In this document: one piece after another, positions 1 through 5,882 of the stretch | Numbering within the stretch: position 1 is the first letter of the stretch | Layout of the letters: every line of letters starts with the position of its first letter | Source of the DNA: Bordetella parapertussis | GTDB taxonomy: Bacteria; Pseudomonadota; Gammaproteobacteria; Burkholderiales; Burkholderiaceae | NCBI GenBank assembly: GCA_945901665.1 | Contig: CAMDLJ010000144.1 | Coordinates: 1-6,750 of the forward strand | DNA length: 6,750 nt | Reading direction: 5' to 3' | Made by a program: the position numbers and the translations under genes | The notes under the pieces: model-generated | The model's database searches: none | What the model was told of the DNA's origin: nothing | Seen by the model: only the letters and a program-made list of their open reading frames with translations

Positions 1-811
1 TGTTGACGGCCAGATAACGCGGCCCCGGTTGATCGCGCACGATGCGCCATTTGCGCCCCAAAGGAAACCCAGCCCCGCCCAAACCACGCAGACCAGAATC
101 CTCCATGGTTTGCAACACCGATGCCGCAGACACACGGCCTGCCGCCACCTCGGCCAGCAAGCGATAGCCGCCTGCAGCCACATATTCAGCGCGTGCAATG
201 CGCTCAGGGTGCACGGGCTCGCACCAGGTCTGCGGCGCTTGGGACCAAGCTTGGGCCGAGAGGGGGGATTCAGGTGGCGACACTGCCGCCACACAGGCTT
301 GCACCAAGCCCAAGTTGGCATGGCCCACGGCGCGCTGGTGGACCACGGCCACCGGCGCTGTGTCGCACCGCCCCACACAGGGCGCGTGCAGCACCTGAAC
401 ATCCGGGTCCATCTGCGCCTGCAATTGTTGGAACAAATCATTGGCTCCGGCCAGGGTGCAAGACAGGCCATTGCACACCCGAAGTGTCAACCGCGGTGCC
501 AGTTGCCCATCTTCCAAAATATGAAAGTGGTGGTAGAAACTGGCGACCTCATACACCTGCGCCAAGCCCATGCGCATGGCTTGGGCCAGGGCCACCAAAT
601 GCGCTTTGTGCAAGGCCCCGTGGGCGTCATTCAAAGCATGCAAGTGCTCGATCAACAAATCACGCGGGTAACCATCGAGCGGGGCTTGGCCCAACACGGC
701 ATGCACCGCCGCCACGGCTGGGGCATCGGGCACACGGCCCTTGACTTGCTTGCGCGCACGGCGGGCGCTGTCGCGCAAATGGTCGGGTGTGCCAAGCTGA
801 ACGGTTTTCAT
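1..811 (-). CDS. NuoE-NuoF fusion flavoprotein, probable beta subunit of NAD-dependent formate dehydrogenase (5' part only)
   Basis: The reverse strand stays open from an ATG at 811-809 to the left edge (270 complete codons); the stop is outside the window. Residues ~1-170 form a NuoE-like thioredoxin-fold domain with a complete [2Fe-2S] ligand set, C113-x4-C118 and C145-x3-C149. Residues ~200-270 begin a NuoF-like domain, with the glycine-rich FMN/NADH-binding motif LRGLGGAGFP at 241-250 followed by GRKW. This fused arrangement is known in the beta subunit of Methylobacterium FDH1-type formate dehydrogenases (about 570 residues) and in HoxF of NAD-reducing hydrogenases. The intact cysteines and the RGLGGAGFP form favour formate dehydrogenase over HoxF, but this is inference. 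The subunit would pass electrons from the formate-oxidising alpha subunit to NAD+ in the cytoplasm. Complex I NuoF is unlikely because NuoE is usually separate. No clear Shine-Dalgarno precedes the ATG, so the start is less certain than the family. The gene diverges from the ybaK-family gene across 92 bp. Confidence 0.8.
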   Translation of the reverse strand, partial: MKTVQLGTPDHLRDSARRARKQVKGRVPDAPAVAAVHAVLGQAPLDGYPRDLLIEHLHALNDAHGALHKAHLVALAQAMRMGLAQVYEVASFYHHFHILEDGQLAPRLTLRVCNGLSCTLAGANDLFQQLQAQMDPDVQVLHAPCVGRCDTAPVAVVHQRAVGHANLGLVQACVAAVSPPESPLSAQAWSQAPQTWCEPVHPERIARAEYVAAGGYRLLAEVAAGRVSAASVLQTMEDSGLRGLGGAGFPLGRKWRIVRDQPGPRYLAVN

Positions 812-903
812 ACAGTTTGTGATGCTAACCCGATCGACACCGCAAAACACCTGGGCACATCCCTGGCTATCATGGTCCAGCCCCAACACACAGGACCCTT
901 GGC

Positions 904-1368
904 ATGAGCGTGGCATCCGTCAAAGCGCATTTTGAATCTTTGAACATCGACATCCCCATTTTGGAGACCGCCGAAAACACGGCCACCGTGGCCTTGGCGG
1001 CGGCGGCCCATGGGGTAGAGCCAGGCCGCATCGCCAAAACCTTGGCCTTCAAGTTGGCCGATGGCCGTGCAGTGCTGCTGGTGGCGCGGGGTGACGCGCG
1101 CATCGACAACGGCAAATTCAAAACCGCCTTGGGCAAAGGCAAGATGCTCAGCCCCGATGTGGTGGCCGACATCACCGGCCACCCCGTGGGCGGGGTGTGT
1201 CCGTTTGGTTTGGCGCAACCGCTGCCGATTTACTTGGACGTATCGTTGAGGGCTTTTGAAGAGGTGTTGCCAGCGGCGGGTTCGGTCAACAGCGCGGTGT
1301 ACATGTCTGTGGACCTATTGGCGCAGGTGACCCAAGGGGTGTGGGTGGATGTGTGTCAAGTTCAGTAA
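904..1368 (+). CDS. YbaK/EbsC-family aminoacyl-tRNA deacylase
   Basis: A 154-residue single-domain protein of normal length for the YbaK/EbsC (prolyl-tRNA synthetase editing-like) family. These enzymes hydrolyse mischarged aminoacyl-tRNAs in trans; E. coli YbaK removes Cys from tRNA-Pro. Visible hallmarks are the IAKTLAFK segment (residues 43-50), whose K45 matches the essential lysine of the family, and the motif [12 protein letters not shown] (92-103), which lines the substrate pocket. The exact tRNA substrate cannot be told from sequence. The ATG at 904 is supported by AGGA at 892-895, eight bases upstream. The gene is divergent from the formate dehydrogenase-type gene and convergent with boxA, and its TAA overlaps the boxA stop. 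I see no functional link to benzoyl-CoA metabolism; it is probably a housekeeping neighbour. No convincing promoter is visible in 812-903. Confidence 0.9.
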   Translation: MSVASVKAHFESLNIDIPILETAENTATVALAAAAHGVEPGRIAKTLAFKLADGRAVLLVARGDARIDNGKFKTALGKGKMLSPDVVADITGHPVGGVCPFGLAQPLPIYLDVSLRAFEEVLPAAGSVNSAVYMSVDLLAQVTQGVWVDVCQVQ

Positions 1369-2636
1369 GTCTCTAACTGCAACCGCCCCTCTTGCCTCAA
1401 GTTAGCAGCCACAGAGGCCCAGTCCAAACCTGCGCCCACGGCAATGTCTTGCAAAGCCTGCAACACGCCTTCTTCCATGGCCTTCAAACCGCACACATAA
1501 AAATGGGTTTGTGGGTCTTGCAGCAAGGCCGACAGTTGAGGTGCTGCGTCGCGCATCGCATCTTGCACATAGCGCTTAGGCTTCCCGGGAGTGCGTGAAT
1601 ACGCAAAGTGGATGTCGATGAAGTCTTTGGACAGTTTTTGCAAGGGACCGAAATAAGGAAGTTCTTGCTGGGTGCGAGCGCCAAAAAACAGCACCAACTG
1701 GCCGCCTGCAAATTTGCCGCTGGCTTTCAAACGGCGGCGCCACTCGGTCATGCCGCGCATGGGTGCGCTGCCGGTGCCGGTGCAAATCATCACGATGTGG
1801 CTGCCGGGGTGGTTGGGCATCAAAAAGCTGCTGCCAAAGGGGCCGATCACCTGCACGCTGTCGCCGGTTTTCAGGTCACACAAATGGTTGGAGGCCACCC
1901 CCATGACGGGCTGGCCTTGGTGGTCTTGCACCACGCGCTTGACGGTGAGAGAGAGGTTGTTGTATCCCGCACGTTCGCCGTTGCGTGGGCTGGCCACTGA
2001 GTATTGACGGGCATGGTGCGGTTTGCCGTGGGCGTCCACGCCTGGCGCAATGATGCCCACCGACTGCCCTTCCAACACGGGAAATGGCATGCTGCCAAAG
2101 TCGAGCACGATGTGGTGGGTTTCGTTGTCGGTGCCCGCCTCGTTGACCTGCATATTGCCCACCACGGTGGCACTGATCGGGTTCTTGGGTCCATGCAGGT
2201 TGGTGTAGGGGTGGGCCGCAGACCATGGCGGTACGCTGGCCCCCATGGCCGCGCTGTGCATCACGGCTTGCGCCGTGCTCACAGGGGTCAGCGAAGTAGC
2301 AGCCATTTCAAATGCAGTGCTGCCCGATGGTGGCGTCACATCGCCCAAGCTTTGCAAATCTGCCTCAGACTGCGGCGCAGGCAATTCGTCCCACGTCAGT
2401 TGCTCGGCCACGCTGTAGGCTTTGCTGCGCAACACTGGCAACCAATGGTCAATCGACCCCGTGGGACATGGCGGCACACAGGCCATGCAGTGGTTGCACT
2501 TGTCTGCATCCACCACATAGTTGCGGCTGTCGTGGGTGACCGCGCCCACGGGGCAGGTGGCCTCGCAGGTGTTGCAGCGGATGCACACCTCGGGATCAAT
2601 CACATGCTGCTGCAGCAGCTCGGCCGTCTCGCTCAT
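1362..2636 (-). CDS. boxA: BoxA, reductase component of benzoyl-CoA 2,3-epoxidase
   Basis: A 424-residue iron-sulphur flavoprotein that takes electrons from NADPH and delivers them to the di-iron oxygenase BoxB, in the cytoplasm. Residues 12-60 are a bacterial-type ferredoxin domain with two CxxCxxCxxxC clusters (C18, C21, C24, C28 and C47, C50, C53, C57), ligating two [4Fe-4S] centres. A poorly conserved-looking Ala/Ser/Pro-rich linker spans ~80-145. Residues ~150-424 are a ferredoxin-NADP reductase module: RQYSVAS at 210-216 is the FAD-binding RxYS motif, [10 protein letters not shown] (286-295) fits the nucleotide pyrophosphate loop, and [11 protein letters not shown] (381-391) is the conserved C-terminal NAD(P)-binding segment. 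The ATG lies 9 bp after the boxB stop with only a short AGG just ahead of it, so translation may be coupled to boxB. It is the last gene of the box operon, and its TGA overlaps the convergent deacylase gene by 7 bp. Family assignment is firm. Confidence 0.96.
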   Translation of the reverse strand: MSETAELLQQHVIDPEVCIRCNTCEATCPVGAVTHDSRNYVVDADKCNHCMACVPPCPTGSIDHWLPVLRSKAYSVAEQLTWDELPAPQSEADLQSLGDVTPPSGSTAFEMAATSLTPVSTAQAVMHSAAMGASVPPWSAAHPYTNLHGPKNPISATVVGNMQVNEAGTDNETHHIVLDFGSMPFPVLEGQSVGIIAPGVDAHGKPHHARQYSVASPRNGERAGYNNLSLTVKRVVQDHQGQPVMGVASNHLCDLKTGDSVQVIGPFGSSFLMPNHPGSHIVMICTGTGSAPMRGMTEWRRRLKASGKFAGGQLVLFFGARTQQELPYFGPLQKLSKDFIDIHFAYSRTPGKPKRYVQDAMRDAAPQLSALLQDPQTHFYVCGLKAMEEGVLQALQDIAVGAGLDWASVAANLRQEGRLQLETY

Positions 2637-2645
2637 ACCTGAACT

Positions 2646-4073
2646 TTAATTGAAGCGCACGTATTCAAAATCCACCGGCTGGCGGTTGATACCGATGGCG
2701 GGCGGCGCAATCCAATTGGCAAACTTGCCTGGCTCGACCACCCGGCCCATCAGGCTTTGCACAAAGGCACGGTCCTCTGCGGTGGGCAACCATTCGCCGA
2801 CCTTGGCATTCCATTCGTTCTCCGACACCACGCGGCCATCGGGCGAAATTTTGGCACCCGACAAAGCGCCAATGCTGCGGTGAAACGCCTTGTGCGGCAC
2901 GCTCAGGCGGTGGGGCAAACCGGCTTTGTCGATGACGCGGTTCCAACGCTCTACGCCACCCACCGAGTCTTTGATGAAGTCGTCGCGCAGCACTTCGTTC
3001 AAAGCGTTGAGCAAGGGCACTTCTTTTTCTTGCAACTGGCCGTTGACCACATTGAGCACTTTGTAGGTTTGGCCGCGCAACACATGGTCGTCATCGCGCT
3101 TGGTTTCTTCATAGCGGCCTTTGATGCCGGTGGAATAAAACGTCGCCGCATTGCTGGACTCGTCGGCACCAAACAAATCGATGGTCACACTGAAGTGGAA
3201 ATTCAAATAACGCTGCAAGGTGGGCAAATCAATCACGCCTGCGGCACGCAACTGGCCCACGTCGTCGGTTTTCAGTTCATTCATCTTGGCGCAGGTGCGC
3301 TGGATGATGCGGCTGATGCCAGACTCGCCCACAAACATGTGGTGCGCCTCTTCGGTCAGCATGAACTTGGTGGTGCGTGCCAGTGGGTCGAAACTGCTTT
3401 CGGCCAAAGCGCAGAGTTGGAACTTGCCGTCGCGGTCGGTGAAGTAGGTGAACATGAAAAAGCTCAGCCAATCGGGCGGTTGCTCGTTGAAGGCTTGCAA
3501 GATGCGCGGGTTGTCTTCTTGGCCGCTGCGGCGCTCTAAAAGCGCTTCGGCTTCTTCGCGGCCATCGCGGCCGAAATGTTTGTGCAGCAAATACACCATG
3601 GCCCACAGGTGGCGGCCCTCTTCCACATTGATTTGAAACAGGTTGCGCAAGTCGTACATGCTGGGCGCGGTGAGTCCCAGGTGACGCTGCTGCTCGACAG
3701 AAGCCGGCTCGGTGTCGCCTTGCGTCACGATGATGCGGCGCAAATTGGCGCGGTGTTCACCAGGCACGTCTTGCCATGCGGCCTCGCCCTTGTGGTCGCC
3801 AAAATGGATTTTGCGGTCGGCCTCACCATGGTTCAGAAAAATGCCCCAGCGGTAGTCACGCATCTTCACATGGCCGAACTGTGCCCAACCTTGCGGGTCC
3901 ACGCTGACAGCGGTGCGCAAATACACATCGTTGTCGGTCGTGCCCTCGGGGCCCATGTCGTCCCACCAGTTGATGAAGTTGGGCTGCCACTGCTCCAAGG
4001 CCCGCTGCAATGTGCGGTCGCCGCCCAGGTCAACGTTGTTGGGGATTTTTTCGCTGTAGTTGATGCTGGACAT
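2646..4073 (-). CDS. boxB: BoxB, di-iron benzoyl-CoA 2,3-epoxidase
   Basis: The 475-residue oxygenase component, close to the usual BoxB length. It inserts one oxygen atom from O2 into benzoyl-CoA, giving 2,3-epoxybenzoyl-CoA, using electrons from BoxA. It is a class I di-iron protein. Visible ligand pattern: E122 in GDTEP, E152-x2-H155 in VEEGRH, D213 in FTDRD, and E242-x2-H245 in TEEAHHMF. These match, with an offset of two, the iron ligands I recall for Azoarcus evansii BoxB (E120, E150, H153, D211, E240, H243). All ligands appear intact, so the enzyme should be active. The ATG at 4073-4071 is preceded by a good Shine-Dalgarno (AAAGGA, 4085-4080, six bases away). It lies 47 bp downstream of boxC, with a hairpin-forming repeat between, and 9 bp upstream of boxA. 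Confidence 0.97.
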   Translation of the reverse strand: MSSINYSEKIPNNVDLGGDRTLQRALEQWQPNFINWWDDMGPEGTTDNDVYLRTAVSVDPQGWAQFGHVKMRDYRWGIFLNHGEADRKIHFGDHKGEAAWQDVPGEHRANLRRIIVTQGDTEPASVEQQRHLGLTAPSMYDLRNLFQINVEEGRHLWAMVYLLHKHFGRDGREEAEALLERRSGQEDNPRILQAFNEQPPDWLSFFMFTYFTDRDGKFQLCALAESSFDPLARTTKFMLTEEAHHMFVGESGISRIIQRTCAKMNELKTDDVGQLRAAGVIDLPTLQRYLNFHFSVTIDLFGADESSNAATFYSTGIKGRYEETKRDDDHVLRGQTYKVLNVVNGQLQEKEVPLLNALNEVLRDDFIKDSVGGVERWNRVIDKAGLPHRLSVPHKAFHRSIGALSGAKISPDGRVVSENEWNAKVGEWLPTAEDRAFVQSLMGRVVEPGKFANWIAPPAIGINRQPVDFEYVRFN

Positions 4074-4079
4074 GGTTTT

Positions 4080-4085
4080 TCCTTT
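4080..4085 (-). promoter_or_regulatory. boxB ribosome binding site
   Basis: AAAGGA read on the minus strand, six bases ahead of the boxB ATG. It is much stronger than the site in front of boxA, consistent with independent initiation at boxB rather than reliance on coupling from boxC. Confidence 0.7.
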
Positions 4086-4099
4086 GGTGACGGAGGAAA

Positions 4100-4124
4100 T
4101 TAATTGGAATCTGACCCCAATTAA
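4100..4124. repeat. Palindromic REP-like repeat between boxC and boxB
   Basis: A perfect 8-bp inverted repeat, TTAATTGG (4100-4107) and CCAATTAA (4117-4124), encloses nine bases. In the minus-strand transcript the stem can extend by two G-U pairs, leaving a UCAGA loop. The core on the minus strand (TTGGGGTCAGATTCCAA) resembles a short palindrome that I recall as dispersed in many proteobacterial genomes, often near IS200/RAYT-type transposase genes; that link is from memory and unverified. It overlaps the boxC TAA (4121-4123) and occupies about half of the boxC-boxB gap. There is no U-tract after it in the direction of transcription, so it is not a typical intrinsic terminator. It could affect mRNA processing or stability between boxC and boxBA. 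Confidence 0.65.
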
Positions 4125-5776
4125 ACGCGGTTGAAATCGAAAGCGGTTTTTTCGCCTTTGCCGTAGACCTTCAGCGCGCCTCTGTCGCCAACGGCGTTGG
4201 GACGTTGGAAGATCCAGTTTTGCCAGGCGGTGAGGCGGCCAAAGACACGGGTGGCGAGGTTTTCGGGGCCGTTGAAACGCAAATTGGCCTCCAAGCCGGT
4301 GAGGGCGTCGGGTGACATGGCCACGCGCTCTTCGATGGCGATGCGGATTTCATCGGCCCAGTCGATGTCGTCGGGTGCCGAGGTGACCAAGCCCAAGGCC
4401 TGGGCTTGTGCCGCATCCAGACTTTGGCCCGTGCCCTCGCGCAACACATCCAAGGCACTGGCCGGGTGGTCAAAGCGTCGGTGCAAACGGCTGTTCCCGG
4501 TGGCCATGGGGTAGTGGCCCCAGTTGGCTTCGCTCAGGGCCAGTCGCGGGGCCGCGTCTGGGTTGTCGGGCAGCGCCAGCATGTAAATGCGGTCGCAGGC
4601 CAGGGCCAGCTCGAACAAGGTGCCGACAAAGCAACTGGCCTCATCGATCAGGGCAAACAAGCTGCGCGAGGACACGTCCAATCGGCTCAAGGTTCGGCGC
4701 AGCATCCCCAATGTTTCCCGCACCAGCCAATGGTTTTGGTGGGCCATGAGCACTGCATCCATGGCTTGCACATCGGCTGCGTCGCCCTGCGTGCGCATGA
4801 GCCAAAGGCCAATGTCGGGCTCGTTGGTGCGCAGGTGCAAGATGGCGTCGTCGAGTTCACGCGCCATTTGCAAGGGGTACCAATGGTCTCCCAGTGCTTG
4901 AATGCCCGCGATGTCGCTGGGCTGCGCGCCTTGCGGGGCCTGCACCGTCCAAGTGGCGCAGCGGCGTTGGCGGTCTATCGCCACGTGCACATGGCTGTAT
5001 TTGATGGCATCCGCGCTGATCTGAACCAGCAAGGGATGGAGGGTGACACCTGGCGCTTTTTCAGGCCGGTCGCTCAGCGCTGCCAATTGCAAGGCGCGTT
5101 GTTTCACTGTGGCGGCAAACACCGCAGGCTTGGCGATCTCGTCCACCAAACGCCAGTCTTTGGCTTTTTGTCCGCGCACGCCCTCCACGCTGGTGCAAAA
5201 AACATCGGCCAAATCGTGGCGCACATGGCGTTTGTCGGTCACCCGTGTCAGGCCACCGGTGCCCGGCAGCACGCCCAACAAGGGCACCTCGGGCAGGCTG
5301 ACCGCGGAGGAACGGTCATCGACCAAGATGATCTCGTCACACGCCAGTGCCAGCTCGTAACCACCGCCAGCACAAGCGCCATTGACAGCGGCCAAAAACT
5401 TCAAGCCGCTGTGGCGCGAGGCGTCTTCCATGCCATTGCGCGTCTCGTTGGTGAACTTGCAAAAGTTAACCTTCCAGCCGTGACCGCTCAGGCCGAGCAT
5501 GAAGATGTTGGCCCCTGAGCAAAACACCTTGTCGCGCGCGCTGGTGATGACCACGGTGCGCACCTCGGGATGTTCAAAGCGGATGCGGTTGATGGCGTCG
5601 TTCAACTCGATGTCCACACCCAAGTCGTAGCTGTTGAGCTTGAGCTTGTAGCCCGGACGCAGGCCCGCGTTTTCGTCGAAATCGGCCAGCAGCGTGGCGA
5701 TGGGCCCATCGATCACCAACTTCCAGTGGCGGTACTGGCTGGGGTGGGTCTGATAGCTGATGGCACTTTCGCGCAT
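4121..5776 (-). CDS. boxC: BoxC, 2,3-epoxybenzoyl-CoA dihydrolase (ring opening)
   Basis: A 551-residue member of the crotonase superfamily. It opens the ring of 2,3-epoxybenzoyl-CoA with two waters, giving 3,4-dehydroadipyl-CoA semialdehyde and formate. The N-terminal crotonase half shows FCSGANIFML (85-94), VNGACAGGGYELALACDEI (131-149) and LPEVPLLGVLPGTGG (161-175). C106, E141 and E163 match the catalytic residues I recall for Burkholderia xenovorans BoxC (Cys111, Glu146, Glu168). A second, degenerate crotonase-like half has SCFVGTLFELALACDRIYML at 381-400. The C-terminal segment ALTGLEANLRFNGPE is typical of the family. Start: ATG at 5776-5774 with AGGAG seven bases upstream. An in-frame TTG six codons earlier (5794) has no ribosome binding site and would place the AGGAG inside the gene, so it is rejected. 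First gene after the operator-bearing promoter. Confidence 0.97.
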   Translation of the reverse strand: MRESAISYQTHPSQYRHWKLVIDGPIATLLADFDENAGLRPGYKLKLNSYDLGVDIELNDAINRIRFEHPEVRTVVITSARDKVFCSGANIFMLGLSGHGWKVNFCKFTNETRNGMEDASRHSGLKFLAAVNGACAGGGYELALACDEIILVDDRSSAVSLPEVPLLGVLPGTGGLTRVTDKRHVRHDLADVFCTSVEGVRGQKAKDWRLVDEIAKPAVFAATVKQRALQLAALSDRPEKAPGVTLHPLLVQISADAIKYSHVHVAIDRQRRCATWTVQAPQGAQPSDIAGIQALGDHWYPLQMARELDDAILHLRTNEPDIGLWLMRTQGDAADVQAMDAVLMAHQNHWLVRETLGMLRRTLSRLDVSSRSLFALIDEASCFVGTLFELALACDRIYMLALPDNPDAAPRLALSEANWGHYPMATGNSRLHRRFDHPASALDVLREGTGQSLDAAQAQALGLVTSAPDDIDWADEIRIAIEERVAMSPDALTGLEANLRFNGPENLATRVFGRLTAWQNWIFQRPNAVGDRGALKVYGKGEKTAFDFNRV

Positions 5777-5783
5777 GCGGGTC

Positions 5784-5788
5784 TCCTG
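5784..5788 (-). promoter_or_regulatory. boxC ribosome binding site (fixes the ATG start)
   Basis: AGGAG on the minus strand, seven bases ahead of the ATG at 5776. It sits within the open frame that would result from the upstream TTG at 5794, so it decides in favour of the ATG. Confidence 0.85.
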
Positions 5789-5810
5789 GGGCAATTGACT
5801 TGGCCTGTTG

Positions 5811-5829
5811 AACCCCTTGGCTTGGGGTT
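5811..5829. repeat. GC-rich hairpin in the boxC leader
   Basis: A perfect 6-bp inverted repeat, AACCCC (5811-5816) and GGGGTT (5824-5829), has a 7-base loop. On the plus strand it is followed by a T-run (5828-5832) and so looks like a terminator, but no plus-strand gene ends nearby. On the minus strand it would lie almost at the 5' end of the boxC transcript, where stem-loops can protect mRNA. Function is inference. Confidence 0.45.
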
Positions 5830-5833
5830 TTTA

Positions 5834-5847
5834 TGCATCATAGTGCA
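5834..5847. promoter_or_regulatory. Predicted BoxR operator, TGCA-N6-TGCA
   Basis: TGCA (5834-5837), six bases TCATAG, then TGCA (5844-5847). The TGCA-N6-TGCA pattern is the operator described for BzdR, the BoxR paralogue controlling anaerobic benzoate genes in Azoarcus, and BoxR is reported to recognise the same type of site. It lies directly downstream of boxR and upstream of boxC, and covers the predicted -10 box of the boxC promoter. Bound BoxR would therefore block RNA polymerase until benzoyl-CoA is present. Confidence 0.75.
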
Positions 5848-5865
5848 CTTTTTAAAATCGATGAA
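5837..5865 (-). promoter_or_regulatory. Predicted promoter of boxCBA
   Basis: Minus-strand -10 TATGAT (5842-5837, five of six matches to consensus) and a weak -35 TTCATC (5865-5860) with 17-bp spacing, in an AT-rich gap within GC-rich surroundings. The expected transcript start is near 5830, giving a leader of about 55 bases. The -10 lies wholly within the TGCA-N6-TGCA operator. The weak -35 may mean that an activator helps. Confidence 0.55.
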
Positions 5866-5882
5866 ATGTATTTTAATGCAGA

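Noticed and set aside
812..903. Divergent promoters between the formate dehydrogenase-type gene and the deacylase gene
   Set aside because: TATCAT at 868-873 and TAGCAT on the other strand resemble -10 boxes, but neither has a plausible -35 at proper spacing. No operator-like TGCA pairs are present. I would not annotate a promoter here from sequence alone.
29..907. Long open frame of 292 codons on the plus strand
   Set aside because: It is antisense to the NuoE/NuoF-type gene, whose minus-strand translation has clear cysteine and FMN motifs. The plus-strand product is rich in His, Gln and Arg with no recognisable domain, as expected for a GC-rich shadow frame.
1373..1405. Inverted repeat CTAACT/AGTTAG near the end of boxA as a possible terminator
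   Set aside because: The stem is only six AT-rich pairs with a 21-base loop and no U-tract, and it lies inside boxA coding sequence.
4406..5518. Open frame of 370 codons on the plus strand opposite boxC
   Set aside because: It lies entirely within boxC, has no ribosome binding site or known domain, and has the biased composition of an antisense shadow.
5777..5794. Six-codon N-terminal extension of BoxC from a TTG start at 5794
   Set aside because: There is no ribosome binding site before the TTG, whereas an AGGAG sits seven bases before the ATG at 5776. The extension would translate through that site.
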